A program made the translations under genes and the position numbers. A DNA stretch of 64,000 nt from an uncultured Desulfosporosinus sp. (GTDB lineage Bacteria; Bacillota; Desulfitobacteriia; Desulfitobacteriales; Desulfitobacteriaceae), in assembly GCA_927405585.1 (NCBI GenBank), contig CAKMJS010000054.1, positions 48,638-112,637 of the forward strand, in the 5' to 3' direction. Below the pieces are notes generated by a model that did not search any database, was not told the DNA's origin, and saw only the letters and a program-made list of their open reading frames with translations. Within the stretch, counting starts at the first letter, position 1; each line of letters opens with the position of its first letter. Below are positions 19,861 to 29,531 of this stretch, piece by piece.

Positions 19861-22038
19861 TTACATAAGTGATTCAAGTGCGAAACAAGGATGTCCATTT
19901 TCCTCAAGGAATGGTACGATTTCTTCTACAGTAGTTCCGACTGACTCATCGGCAATCTTATCGATAAAGTCTGCACCTAAGCCTTCGTCGATTGAGCGTT
20001 GAACAAAGTCTTCTCGTAAGAATTCCTTCAATTCTTTAGGCATCCAGACAATACGGGCAAGTCCACCATCAGCAGGAATGAACTTTTTACTGAGGAGATA
20101 GGTTCTGCCAATTCCCATGAAACCTGGGGTTTGCATTCCACCGCCGCAAGTTCCGGCGAGGGTCGAGAAGCTCATACCACATGGCGTCATACCGGAATGC
20201 TCACGGGTCGTAATCATGAGGCCGTTAGCCTCTGGAACGATGGCCATGATAGCTTCAAAACAACCGCAAGAGGTCATTGGTTTATCCATTAATGTATAGA
20301 GGTTAACCTCTTCTAATGTGTTGTTTGAAGCTTTATACAAGTACTCATTCGTACTATGCCACATACCCTTATACTCATCAATTGCTGGTCCTTTTGGAAT
20401 GGGTTGGTTAGGTCCGTTTGGAGTAATTTCAAAGGATGCTCTGGCATCCAACCAACTTACCGCACCACACAAGCCAACACGCTCTGGAGTAACAATACAG
20501 ACATGGTTCGGTGCAAAAGACTGACAAAGCAAGCAGGAGTAAAAGTCTGTTACTGACTCATCCGTCAAGCTCCTCATACGATCGTCACGAGCACGATATA
20601 CTTCTCGTGCAAGAACAAGGCCTTCTTCAACGGCTGTTTGATCGGTAATAAGGGTTACTTGAACACGGTCAACGATAGCTGGGAATTCCTGTTTTAACTT
20701 TGCGAGTAGCAGTTCGCCTAAGTGTTTGATTAAGAAGCCTTTTGCCCTAGCATCTTTAGAAATCCTTACCCAGCACAGATCCCTTTGAGCCACGTGCCAA
20801 ATACCTTCTCCATAGTTAGCAAAGTAATGAATACGACGCTCTAAAACGCCTTCAAAATCTGCCTGCATCTTACGTCCATAAATGTCAATCTTAATACCCA
20901 ATGGAAGCTTGGATCCCTCAGGAACACTATCAATTTCCGGCCCAATAACCGTGACCTGACCGTCAACGATTTCATCAGGTCCGACCATATGAACGAGTTC
21001 GAAAGCTGTCGTTCGTCCACCACCGAATTCCACGTAGGTTTCTGCTTTGCGGATGGTTTCTCCCTCGAAAGCAGGCCCGAAGTTGACTGGAATAGGAATT
21101 TCGATGTTTGTCAATTTAATTCCGCGAATCTCCATTGCTAAAGGAACAATTTTCTCGTAATCCGGTTCAGACAGGTACCAATCAGGAATTTGCATATCTT
21201 CACTAAGTGGCTGATCCGTTACAACTGGGAAGCCCATGAAGATGGCGCCCATTTCGGCTGCAACTTTAACATCATCCAATTCTCCTAGATGAAGGACAAA
21301 GGCCAGAACCCTACGGTTTTGATAATCCAGATGCATCTCCCGTTCTCCAGGTGCAATCCCACCAAAGGCGAGACCAGCACGGAAAGCGTAGTTTACAGCA
21401 TGGATTACTTGAGTAAAGTTGCCTAATGGGAATGCGATGTAGTCTTCCCCAATTTTGACGTTTTCTTCAAGTAACTGCTCAATGACCTCATCGCAAAGGA
21501 AGATCATGAAGCCTTTACTCATAAGATTGTCAACAATTTTCTTGGCTGCTGGTGAGTCTTTTGCCCGCCCAAGAATAACAGCTACACCTGGAATGGTCCA
21601 GTCGACCATCTTAATCCCGTGTTTCCGTACAATCGGATCACCTAAGAATCCAGTCCAAGGCTTAACTTTGGGATTGTCCCCTCGGAGATAATGAAGTGTC
21701 TCAATAATCTCTGCAGCATAAAGAACGGATTCACCCCAAAGCTTTGAATTTTCCATGGTGAGTTCTGAACGTACTTGATTACGCATGCGGTTTAGGATGG
21801 GGACCAATTCACCTAGTTTAGTGATCTTCTCGCCAGAAAGACACATGATGACTGGGAGGTGATAAGCAGTATCTGGATAACCGACGATTTGCTCGGGACC
21901 AAAGTCTTTAATAGCACGATTCAAAAGAATTTCTGCATAAGTCATTGCGATGATAGTACCGTCGTATGCCTTACGCAACAGTTTTTTAGGTAGAACGTTA
22001 GCGTCCGTAGCGGTTTCTTTAATTTGCTCCACTGACAT
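19861..22038 (-). CDS. acsB: Acetyl-CoA synthase (CODH/ACS alpha subunit)
   Basis: A 725-residue bacterial-type ACS that condenses CO, a methyl group and CoA to acetyl-CoA. The A-cluster ligands are all present: cysteines 502, 505, 514 and 524 (SCLLCQSF, HVCIV, GLCGAV) for the [4Fe-4S] part and the C591-G-C593 motif (TSCGCFEA) that binds the distal nickel. The long N-terminal region that contacts CODH and forms the CO channel is present, unlike in archaeal forms. The start is set at 22038, preceded by AAGGAGGAG; a longer in-frame extension to 22113 would overlap acsA. It begins 16 bases after acsA. Confidence 0.97.
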   Translation of the reverse strand: MSVEQIKETATDANVLPKKLLRKAYDGTIIAMTYAEILLNRAIKDFGPEQIVGYPDTAYHLPVIMCLSGEKITKLGELVPILNRMRNQVRSELTMENSKLWGESVLYAAEIIETLHYLRGDNPKVKPWTGFLGDPIVRKHGIKMVDWTIPGVAVILGRAKDSPAAKKIVDNLMSKGFMIFLCDEVIEQLLEENVKIGEDYIAFPLGNFTQVIHAVNYAFRAGLAFGGIAPGEREMHLDYQNRRVLAFVLHLGELDDVKVAAEMGAIFMGFPVVTDQPLSEDMQIPDWYLSEPDYEKIVPLAMEIRGIKLTNIEIPIPVNFGPAFEGETIRKAETYVEFGGGRTTAFELVHMVGPDEIVDGQVTVIGPEIDSVPEGSKLPLGIKIDIYGRKMQADFEGVLERRIHYFANYGEGIWHVAQRDLCWVRISKDARAKGFLIKHLGELLLAKLKQEFPAIVDRVQVTLITDQTAVEEGLVLAREVYRARDDRMRSLTDESVTDFYSCLLCQSFAPNHVCIVTPERVGLCGAVSWLDARASFEITPNGPNQPIPKGPAIDEYKGMWHSTNEYLYKASNNTLEEVNLYTLMDKPMTSCGCFEAIMAIVPEANGLMITTREHSGMTPCGMSFSTLAGTCGGGMQTPGFMGIGRTYLLSKKFIPADGGLARIVWMPKELKEFLREDFVQRSIDEGLGADFIDKIADESVGTTVEEIVPFLEENGHPCFALESLM

Positions 22039-22054
22039 ATTTTCTCCTCCTTTC

Positions 22055-24073
22055 TTACCAGCCCTGGGCAACTTCGGTGTTATTTTTTTCCGCAGTCTTT
22101 TTATGAATTCCAAGTTTCCAGGTCCTATACTCTAAGGCATCCAAAAGTTTAGTTGCCGCTATATTTGGATCGACTTCGAGAATAAAGTTTCCGCCAAAAA
22201 CATCATGGGCAATTTGGGTAGTAATACCATAGACAAGATCGCTTCCTTCAACAGGAGGCATTGAACCTACATGAACGGGTACTCCCATAGTGACGCAGTA
22301 AGAACCGATCGCAACTGCTTTTTCATGCATTGCTTCTGGAGCAGAAACTACGAATGGAACTTTAGGGGTATCTACTCCAAGTTCATCAGCCATAGCTACC
22401 AGTACTTCGATACCACGGGTGTAATCTACACAAGATCCAACATGGAAGACTAAAGGTAGGCGTGTTGACAATTGCGGATTAGCCGCTTCCAGGGTTTTAA
22501 AGAAGGATTTAAGTCCTTCGCCTGCATAAGCATCAACCGCTAAGGGCGACATAAAACCAAATTTAGCATACGCTCCCGCGGAACAACCGCCGGTGATAAC
22601 AAGTACATCATTTTTAACGAGCTCTTTTAAAATTGCAATATGGGACTCATCTTGAAAACGTTTGAGGTTGTTACATCCAATGATGAAAGCAACTCCTTTG
22701 AGTTGTCCGCTCTCGATAGCATCAGTTAGTACAGATATTGGACGTTCTGGGTTGATTTTCGCAAATATATCAGTCAATACTTCACGACTGAAGCCAGCGA
22801 CGAGTTGGTGTTTTTCAGAAGGAATGGCAATTTTTTTAGGATCCCGTTTACCATAAGCTTCTATTGCTATTCTAATTAGTTTCTTAGCATCGTCCATAGC
22901 AGTAGCTGTATTAAAGGCAAGGTGCTGAGCACCAGGAATCTTCATAAGAAACTCTGTGGTTATAACCTTGGTATGAAAACACTCTGCAAGGGTTTGTACA
23001 GCAGGGTAAATACATTGAATATCTACCACCATGGCATCCAAAGCACCCGTCAATATAGCCATTTCTTGGGATGCTGAGGACGTTGCTAAATAAACGCCTT
23101 CGCGCATGAGCAACTCATTACCGGTACAACAAATACCAACAATGTTAACACCTTCAGCACCAACTTTCTTGGCATCCTCTGTCATAGCACGGGCCGCAGC
23201 AACAACCATTTCACTTAAAACCGGGTTGTGTCCGTGAACCGCAATATTGACCATTTTGGGGTTAATTACTCCTAAATTAGCCTCTGAAACGATGGGCTCA
23301 GGAATTCCGAACAATACATCACTCATAGTGGAGCCGATATATGATCCGCCTAAGTCGCTTAGCGAGGCTTTAAGTCCGCCAAAGATAATATTAACAGGAT
23401 CAGCGTCAACTCCCATAGCGGTTTGAGCAATAATTTCAGTGACAGTGCCATCGATGGATCTTGGCATGATATTAGTATGCTTGAATTTATTACGTCGGCC
23501 CACTGTGATTAAGCAGTCTAAGAAAGCAAGTGGACGATCTTGATAGCGACCAAAATCGGCATATCCAATTTCCACTATATCTTTAAGAATTTCCTTGTCT
23601 TCACGATTTAGTGTTTCCACCCCTAATTTTCCAGCAATTTCATGAAGTTTTACTGGTGACTTAATATCATAATCCGAGGCATGTCCTTCGACCAAGGCAT
23701 GAGCAGTGTGCAAAATATGGCGCGCATGCTCTGAGTGGGAAGCAGCTCCTGCAGCAATACTACGGGCTATATTACGAGAAACAATAGTGTAGGCTGTTGC
23801 TCCACAGATTCCACGGCTAGCCGGTCCCTCTTCTTTCTTAACGCGACAAGGGCCAGCAAGACAGATCTTACAACATACTCCAGTGTAACCGAACGTACAT
23901 TGAGGCTGTTGTGCAACAACTCGATCAAAAACTGTCTCAAGTTTTCTGTCTTCAACCATTTTTAACATTTGTAAGGTACCAGGGTCAGTCGTACGAATTG
24001 GATTCTTAGGTTCAACAACTCTTGGTGCGTTCGACGGTCGAGCGGTATGGGTTAAATCCCGATATCTAGGCAT
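22055..24073 (-). CDS. acsA: CO dehydrogenase catalytic subunit (CODH/ACS beta subunit)
   Basis: A 672-residue Ni-Fe CO dehydrogenase, interconverting CO and CO2. The N-terminal cysteine cluster for the D and B clusters is visible (QPQCTFGYTGVCCKICLAGPC), then the C-cluster residues: histidine in AVHGHNPVLS, cysteines in GICCTGNE, IGCNN, GGCSAGAY and HVGSCVD. Length is typical of acetogen AcsA. It has a strong ribosome site (GAGGAGGG). It is the second gene of the operon, directly after cooC and before acsB, so the two enzymes should form the bifunctional complex. Confidence 0.97.
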   Translation of the reverse strand: MPRYRDLTHTARPSNAPRVVEPKNPIRTTDPGTLQMLKMVEDRKLETVFDRVVAQQPQCTFGYTGVCCKICLAGPCRVKKEEGPASRGICGATAYTIVSRNIARSIAAGAASHSEHARHILHTAHALVEGHASDYDIKSPVKLHEIAGKLGVETLNREDKEILKDIVEIGYADFGRYQDRPLAFLDCLITVGRRNKFKHTNIMPRSIDGTVTEIIAQTAMGVDADPVNIIFGGLKASLSDLGGSYIGSTMSDVLFGIPEPIVSEANLGVINPKMVNIAVHGHNPVLSEMVVAAARAMTEDAKKVGAEGVNIVGICCTGNELLMREGVYLATSSASQEMAILTGALDAMVVDIQCIYPAVQTLAECFHTKVITTEFLMKIPGAQHLAFNTATAMDDAKKLIRIAIEAYGKRDPKKIAIPSEKHQLVAGFSREVLTDIFAKINPERPISVLTDAIESGQLKGVAFIIGCNNLKRFQDESHIAILKELVKNDVLVITGGCSAGAYAKFGFMSPLAVDAYAGEGLKSFFKTLEAANPQLSTRLPLVFHVGSCVDYTRGIEVLVAMADELGVDTPKVPFVVSAPEAMHEKAVAIGSYCVTMGVPVHVGSMPPVEGSDLVYGITTQIAHDVFGGNFILEVDPNIAATKLLDALEYRTWKLGIHKKTAEKNNTEVAQGW

Positions 24074-24137
24074 GTAACACCCTCCTCTTTATTAAAATCT
24101 CTTTTCACACTTTTCGTCTCAATTAAGGTTACCTAAG

Positions 24138-24902
24138 TCATCTCCCTTCATCGACAATTCTTTGATAAATTGTATTAAGTTGAACTCCAAGAGACCCTCC
24201 AGGCAATTCGTCACTGCCTGTATTTATAGACATTTCCAACAGTTCGTCGCTGTAAGGGATCATGCCAATCAGCTCTTCTGCAGAAAAGTGGTCTCTAAGA
24301 AAGCTTTCTTCTTTTAGATTGCGCACTTTATTACCAATGACAACTGCACGAGGGATCCCTAACTCAAGGGCGAGTTTTTGAATGACCTTCACTGTTTGGA
24401 TACTGACCTTAGATGGTTCAGTGACTATGACCAAGACATCAACGCCTAGGGCAGTACCCCTGGTTAGTTGTTCTATGCCTGCGCCCATATCTAAAATGAC
24501 AGTATCTTGTTCTCCAAGGATTAGTGAATTAACCAAGGCTTGGAGAAAGCTGTTTTCCTTACAGTAACAAGAAGTGCCTCCTCCTTTAATGTTACCCATA
24601 CGAAAAAATTGGAGTTGTCCTAATGTGACACAATAGTCATCTAAAATGTCATCCACCATAGGGTTAAGCGAGTAATAGGCTCCACTGCCTCCCATTCGCT
24701 CTTCAATTAGTTCCTTCATATCGACAATAGGTTTCAAATCAGCAAGTACATCTTCGGAGATCCCCAAAATTGTCCCTAGGCTGGCATCTGGGTCCGCGTC
24801 AACCGCTAATACGGTAATCCCTTTTTGAGACAGCCAACGAGCAAAATTTGCAGCAAAGGTAGTTTTTCCGACGCCACCCTTACCAGAGATTGCAACTTTC
24901 AA
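24138..24902 (-). CDS. cooC: CooC-type CO dehydrogenase maturation ATPase
   Basis: A 254-residue P-loop ATPase with deviant Walker A GKGGVGKTTF at 7-16, AVDADPDASLGTILG, and a CxC motif in GTSCYCKENS, as expected for CooC, which inserts nickel into the CODH C-cluster. The nucleotide-binding aspartate segment VILDMGAGIEQLTRG is present. It starts with TTG preceded by AAGGAG. As first gene of the acs operon, immediately upstream of the CODH gene, it is the natural maturase for AcsA. It differs clearly from the second ATPase at 15691-16458. Confidence 0.92.
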   Translation of the reverse strand: MKVAISGKGGVGKTTFAANFARWLSQKGITVLAVDADPDASLGTILGISEDVLADLKPIVDMKELIEERMGGSGAYYSLNPMVDDILDDYCVTLGQLQFFRMGNIKGGGTSCYCKENSFLQALVNSLILGEQDTVILDMGAGIEQLTRGTALGVDVLVIVTEPSKVSIQTVKVIQKLALELGIPRAVVIGNKVRNLKEESFLRDHFSAEELIGMIPYSDELLEMSINTGSDELPGGSLGVQLNTIYQRIVDEGR

Positions 24903-25558
24903 CGGGCCTTCACTCCTTTTGAAGTATATTGAAAACAGTTCTTCTGCAATCTAATATATCTATATTAAGATTATATTCGTTTTTTGTTTGATTAATCCTG
25001 CAAACTTTCTGAATATGTTTATCTATTTTTAGTTTTTTTTGAATTGATTAAAGATGATATAATAATTTGAATACATTAAAGTATTATTAATATAATTTTC
25101 TGAATTGACTTAATATTCTATTTAAATAAGCAAAAGGAATTCTAGCTTTAATGTTAACAACTCCCTAATTTATTTGAGGTCTAATATCATTTAAACACTC
25201 TAAAATTACCTATTCGTTAATAAAGTCTATTTTCCTTCAATAAAGATTATTTCACAAGCTCTCCCTTCTCAAAGGGCTATTATAATCGAGCTTGAGGCAA
25301 AAAATTTATCTAGTGATTATTTTCACTTGAATTCCTACCTCGTGCATGGAGCTTTTTATGAAGTTTAGCACGGTGTCCATAACTTGTCAATATGGCACCA
25401 TCCGTTATTGCTATGTTAAGAATTGAACAATTATACACTTTCTGTACTAAACATAAATTTAGCCAGTTGTAGCTTAGCATGCAATTTCCCCCAATCCATT
25501 GTCGGAATTACTAGTTGAGTTTAACGCTACTTCTAATCAAAACTCATTATTAATAATC
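24903..25558. other. AT-rich gene-free stretch upstream of acs operon
   Basis: About 650 bases, conspicuously AT-rich near cooC. On the minus strand a TATAAT is seen at 24970-24975, about 70 bases before the cooC start, but without a good -35 at 17 bases (GGATTA), which suggests an activator-dependent promoter. No convincing gene is seen; a degenerate open frame at about 25300-25470 lacks a start and ribosome site. Confidence 0.5.
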
Positions 25559-26416
25559 TCACAGAATAGGCCAAGGGTGAAACGTAAGTCCGAACGCTCC
25601 GGTTCCGACATGTGTAGCAATAACCGCACCAGCTTCAAACAAACGCACATCATGTTCTGGAAAACGCCCCTTAAGTTCGTTGAGCAGGATTTCTCCTTCT
25701 TCGGGTATATTGACATGCATGACACATATACGGTAACGTTGCCCAGACGATAATGCACGATTTAATTCTTCGAGCACGCGGTGCCATGCCCTAGATCGCG
25801 AACGTACTTTATCAAAAACATCAATTTGTGCATTTTGATTAAAGTAAAGAATCGGTTTAATTTGAAGTAAAGTTCCGACAAGCGCAGCAGCTCCACCGAT
25901 CCGTCCACCTTTTCGTAAATTTTCAAGGGTATTGACTATAAAGTATAGCTCAGTTTGTTGTTTTAAGTTATGAAGCCGATCCATTATTTGTAATGCACTC
26001 AAACCTTCAGCAGCCCACTCCGCTGCTGCCCAAGCTAGGACTCCAAGACCCAGCGCAGAAGATCTTGAATCAAAGAGATGAATATTTGGGCTGGAAGCTA
26101 ACTCTTTAGCCATCTGTGCAGAGTGTAAAGTTCCACTGATGGCCGATGATATATGTATACTTACAACCTCTTCAATACCTTCCGCCAGCAAGGATTCATA
26201 GGTTTCTAAAAATGAGCCAACTGAAGGTTGTGAGGTTGTTGATAAACCAGAGATATGACTCAATTTTTCAAAATAAACAGCATTAGAAAGCTCGGTTTCA
26301 TAAAACGTTTCATTCCCAATATTAACACTGAGAGGTACGACTCGAATCTGAAATTGTTCTAGAATAGCATTAGGTAAATATCCTGTAGAATCCATGACAA
26401 TCCCAATTTTTCTCAA
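25559..26416 (-). CDS. DegV family fatty-acid-binding protein
   Basis: A 285-residue DegV protein. The family binds fatty acids (FakB-type members present them to the FakA kinase). Recognisable segments are the N-terminal IVMDSTGYLP, TSQPSVGSF, SIHISSAISGT, FDSRSSALGLG and the glycine-rich NLRKGGRIGGAAA. Length is normal. It stands alone in an AT-rich stretch; no fakA-like gene is seen nearby. A second DegV protein is at 42502-43395. Confidence 0.9.
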   Translation of the reverse strand: MRKIGIVMDSTGYLPNAILEQFQIRVVPLSVNIGNETFYETELSNAVYFEKLSHISGLSTTSQPSVGSFLETYESLLAEGIEEVVSIHISSAISGTLHSAQMAKELASSPNIHLFDSRSSALGLGVLAWAAAEWAAEGLSALQIMDRLHNLKQQTELYFIVNTLENLRKGGRIGGAAALVGTLLQIKPILYFNQNAQIDVFDKVRSRSRAWHRVLEELNRALSSGQRYRICVMHVNIPEEGEILLNELKGRFPEHDVRLFEAGAVIATHVGTGAFGLTFHPWPIL

Positions 26417-26746
26417 TTATCTTCTCTCCCTCTTCTATCTAAGCTTTATATCTCTATAAATGTATACAGTATAAAGTATATCCTAAAATATATTGTGCCG
26501 CAATCAATGAAGCCCTTAGCTTTGATCAAAATGTTAAATTATTATTACTTAATATTAAATGATCGATTTGAATAAATCTCTATAACTTAATTGTACAATA
26601 AATTTTAATATTAGACAATGAATACCCATTCATTTTTAAATTGATGGGCGATTTCTATAATTTTGATTTAAATCACCATAACCCCATCCACCTATCCCAA
26701 AAGGATACTCCGATGCGAAGGTGCTTTAACATTGAAATTATTGAGG

Positions 26747-26775
26747 TTGACAGGGTTACAGGTATTTGTTAGAAT
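26747..26775 (+). promoter_or_regulatory. Sigma-A-type promoter of tRNA-Pro
   Basis: TTGACA at 26747-26752, a 17-base spacer and TAGAAT at 26770-26775. Transcription would start about 26782, 14 bases before the tRNA. Confidence 0.8.
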
Positions 26776-26795
26776 AAAATTTGTTCTTAGATTAA

Positions 26796-26872
26796 CGGGG
26801 CGTAGCGCAGTTTGGTAGCGTGCTTGGTTCGGGACCAAGAGGCCGAGTGTTCGAATCACTTCGCCCCGACCA
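26796..26872 (+). tRNA. tRNA-Pro (anticodon CGG)
   Basis: A complete cloverleaf: 7-bp acceptor stem CGGGGCG/CGCCCCG, D arm, anticodon stem CTTGG/CCAAG with loop TTCGGGA (anticodon CGG at 26830-26832, reading CCG), T arm with TTCGAAT loop, discriminator A and an encoded CCA at 26870-26872. No following terminator is obvious. Confidence 0.96.
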
Positions 26873-26958
26873 CCTAGACTATATGAAAAGTTTGAGGTAT
26901 ATCCACAGATTTGAAAAGAAGTGGAAAGCCACAAACTTATTTTGTTATTTTGGCACAA

Positions 26959-27249
26959 TTAACTGTAGATCTTACTAAGAATCTCAATATCTTGAACACT
27001 AAGAGATGCAAGCTCTGGAGGGTTCACTCGCGCAATAATGAACGTTCCTATTATCTCCGATCTAGTTACTGGTTTCTCAGTAAACTTATTAATTCCATTG
27101 TAAATAATTACACATCCAGAACGATGAATTTCGATGATCTCTATGTACCCTCTTACTGTTAATTCCAAAGCCTTAAGGTTATTCGGCAGGTCGCAAACCT
27201 CGGGAGCCTTCCCCTCTTCGACCAAAAGTACTCTCATCCATTTGACCAA
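26959..27249 (-). CDS. DUF3846-like small protein
   Basis: A 96-residue protein resembling DUF3846: an N-terminal strand (MRVLLVEEGKAPEV), then LKALELTVRGYIEIIEI, a segment with a hydrophobic pair IIYNGINKF, and a final conserved-looking IIGTFIIARVNPPEL. Such domains are common in phages, plasmids and integrated elements; the role is unknown. It starts with TTG preceded by GGAGG at 7 bases. It is antisense-oriented to, and downstream of, the tRNA-Pro gene. No other mobile-element genes surround it. Confidence 0.6.
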   Translation of the reverse strand: MVKWMRVLLVEEGKAPEVCDLPNNLKALELTVRGYIEIIEIHRSGCVIIYNGINKFTEKPVTRSEIIGTFIIARVNPPELASLSVQDIEILSKIYS

Positions 27250-27466
27250 TGTCAGACCTCCACTTTCAAAATCAACTACCTATAAATTCTATGATAAAAC
27301 AAATTTTATTACAAGTGAGCATAGGCTCTCAAATAAAACTAGAACCTTCCTCTTGTTCACTAATGCCAAAAAGTTTGCTGGCAGGCTTAAGTTTGATTTA
27401 ATTCTAAAATTAATGATAAAATAAGTAATCTTTATTCATACTAACTACTAGTAAGGAGTTCTGAAA

Positions 27467-28009
27467 ATGCTGAAAGGTAAAAAGACATCCATTCGACCAA
27501 TTGAAGAAGATGATATTGATACACTGTATCAATGGTATAATGATCAAGAAGTAAATTTATGGTCTAGTGGGGCTTGGCCCCTGAATACGCTACATAGTAA
27601 AGATCAACTTGCAGTAAAGTTTCTTGACGGATCGCCAGATACCTACAGCTATGCAATTTTAGATGATGACGAAGTGCTGATTGGAACTATAGGCTTTAAG
27701 GAAGCTAACATCCCTGCTCGCTCGGCCACACTCTTTGTTGTTATCGGGAATAAAAACTATTGGGGTAAAGGCTATGGCACAGATGTCTTAATCACATTTA
27801 CTCGCTTTCTATTTACCCAGTGGAATTTTCACCGGATATCACTCGATACATGGGATGAAAATTTACGGGCTATTAGGGTTTATGAAAAAGTAGGTTTCAA
27901 GATTGAAGGTCGTCAACGTGAAGCTCGTTTTGTGTTAGGAAACTACCACGATGCCATTCTCATGGGTTTATTGCGGGAAGAATTCTTCTCCATACACGGC
28001 AAATTCTAG
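27467..28009 (+). CDS. GNAT family acetyltransferase, RimJ/RimL-like
   Basis: A 180-residue N-acetyltransferase of the RimJ/RimL/SpeG type (Acetyltransf_3). The acetyl-CoA-binding motif A is around GNKNYWGKGYGTDVL, followed by the usual NFHRISLDTWDENLRAIRVYEKVGF segment. The ATG follows AAGGAG. Substrate could be a ribosomal protein N-terminus, a polyamine or an antibiotic; nothing nearby decides. It lies just upstream of, and on the same strand as, the FMN riboswitch, but the rib operon has its own leader. Confidence 0.88.
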   Translation: MLKGKKTSIRPIEEDDIDTLYQWYNDQEVNLWSSGAWPLNTLHSKDQLAVKFLDGSPDTYSYAILDDDEVLIGTIGFKEANIPARSATLFVVIGNKNYWGKGYGTDVLITFTRFLFTQWNFHRISLDTWDENLRAIRVYEKVGFKIEGRQREARFVLGNYHDAILMGLLREEFFSIHGKF

Positions 28010-28064
28010 GGTTGCTAAAAACAAAAGTCTGGAGTAAACTATAATAAATTTAATAAACCGTGAT

Positions 28065-28175
28065 ATTCCTCTGGGGTTGGGTGAAATTCCCTACCGGCGG
28101 TAAAGCCCGCGAGCCTAATGGCAGACCCGGTGACATTCCGGGGCCGACAGTACAGTCTGGATGAGAAGAGGAACA
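28065..28175 (+). ncRNA. FMN riboswitch (RFN element)
   Basis: The conserved RFN core is readable: an outer TCCTC/GAGGA stem, GGGGTTGGGTGAAATTCCC, ACCGGCGGTAAAGCCCGCGAGC, the GGTGACATTCCGGGGCCGACAGT arm (read in parts) and CAGTCTGGATGAGAAGAGG. FMN binding should stop expression of the ribD-ribE-ribBA-ribH operon, with the terminator at 28227-28252 as the likely expression platform. A TATAAT at 28040-28045 is a candidate -10 for this leader. Confidence 0.96.
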
Positions 28176-28226
28176 GGTAGAACGAGGCGTATTTGCGCTT
28201 TTTTTGAGCTGTGACTTTCCTGATCC

Positions 28227-28252
28227 AAACACCTAGAGATACTTAGGTGTTT
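28227..28252 (+). terminator. Terminator of FMN riboswitch
   Basis: A 9-bp stem AAACACCTA/TAGGTGTTT (28227-28235, 28244-28252) followed by a run of T. It lies 52 bases after the RFN aptamer and 110 bases before the ribD start, as expected of a transcription-terminating expression platform. Confidence 0.88.
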
Positions 28253-28361
28253 TTTTATTTCCTAAGGTTATACTCAACAGTAGTTCAGCAAAACACTCTC
28301 TAAGGGTTTTTTTATGCTTTTACAGTTTTTTGGAAACGCTAAGAGAAGAAAGGATTTTCTT

Positions 28362-29483
28362 ATGCACGCATCAAATCCATGCAGTTCACTTGATGAAACG
28401 TTCATGAAACGCGCACTCGATTTAGCTGTTCAGGCTACAGGGCGAACCAGCCCTAATCCATTAGTTGGCTGTGTCATCGTCAAAGATAAACAGATTGTCG
28501 GTGAAGGGTATCACCATAAGGCAGGCACACCCCATGCTGAAGTTCATGCTCTCATAGCGGCAGGAGAATTGACCCGCGACGCTACGGCTTATGTTACCTT
28601 AGAGCCATGTTCACATTTTGGACGGACGCCTCCCTGCACAGAGGCTCTTATCCGTGCTGGAATTAAACGAGTTGTCGTCGCAATGACAGATCCAAACCCA
28701 CTCGTCTCTGGTCGCGGAATTGCACGCTTGCGCGAGGTCGAAATTCAGGTAGACGTTGGCCTATTGTATAAAGAAGCCGCTCTTATTAATGAAGTCTTTG
28801 TTAAAGCGATAACGACAGGCTTGCCCTTTGTTGTTTATAAAACAGCGATGACTTTAGATGGTAAAATTGCATCCGAGACTGGAGATTCAAAGTGGGTTAG
28901 TACGGATGTTTCTAGGCAATATGTCCATCAGTTGCGCGATCGTTACGATGTTATTCTGGCGGGAAGTGAAACTGTCTTCATAGATAATCCCTCCCTCACC
29001 TGCCGTATTCCCAATGGACAAGACCCTGTAAGACTCATCATCGATGGTAAATTACGCATTGCCGAAAATGCTCAGGTACTCTCCTCTTCAACTCACAGTC
29101 CCTGTATTATCGCTACAACTAGTGCCGCATCGCAGGAAAAGATAGACCATCTGAACCACCTCACAGGGGTCGAGGTGTGGCAATATGACACATTACGGCA
29201 TGTTCCACTGGAAAAACTTTTGCGTGATCTCGTTCGTCGCGGTTGGACAAGTGTGTTGCTGGAAGGCGGCGGAGGATTAGCAGGTACTCTCATTCAAGAT
29301 CAACTGGTTGATAAAATTGAGTTTTTTATCGCTCCCAAATTAATTGGTGGAAATGGCCCTTCTCCCCTTTCGGGTTTACATATTGAGTGTATGGCCAATG
29401 CCATAGTTATCCAGGATATTCACACTGATATGTATTCGGGTGATCTTCACGTTACTGGTTATCTAGATCAAAAAGAGTTATAA
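28362..29483 (+). CDS. ribD: Bifunctional pyrimidine deaminase/reductase, riboflavin synthesis
   Basis: A 373-residue two-domain enzyme. The N-terminal deaminase has the zinc site H58-A-E60 (PHAEVHA) and the PCSHFGRTPPC motif with C83 and C92; the C-terminal reductase begins around TAMTLDGKIASETGDSKW. It converts the first pyrimidine of riboflavin synthesis in two steps, deamination then side-chain reduction. The start is set at 28362, preceded by AAGAAAGGA; a longer frame from 28314 has no ribosome site. First gene of the FMN-controlled rib operon, 48 bases before ribE. Confidence 0.95.
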   Translation: MHASNPCSSLDETFMKRALDLAVQATGRTSPNPLVGCVIVKDKQIVGEGYHHKAGTPHAEVHALIAAGELTRDATAYVTLEPCSHFGRTPPCTEALIRAGIKRVVVAMTDPNPLVSGRGIARLREVEIQVDVGLLYKEAALINEVFVKAITTGLPFVVYKTAMTLDGKIASETGDSKWVSTDVSRQYVHQLRDRYDVILAGSETVFIDNPSLTCRIPNGQDPVRLIIDGKLRIAENAQVLSSSTHSPCIIATTSAASQEKIDHLNHLTGVEVWQYDTLRHVPLEKLLRDLVRRGWTSVLLEGGGGLAGTLIQDQLVDKIEFFIAPKLIGGNGPSPLSGLHIECMANAIVIQDIHTDMYSGDLHVTGYLDQKEL

Positions 29484-29531
29484 CCATATTAGGATATCAA
29501 AAACTGAAGAAGGATTAGAGAGGGGATACAC

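Noticed and set aside
22039..22113. N-terminal extension of acsB overlapping acsA
   Set aside because: A strong AAGGAGGAG ribosome site precedes ATG 22038, and ACS homologues begin there; the extension would overlap the acsA stop.
25300..25470. Minus-strand open frame with protein-like stretch ITDGAILTSYGHRAKLHKKL
   Set aside because: No start codon with ribosome site and the frame is short; could be a gene relic but cannot be supported.
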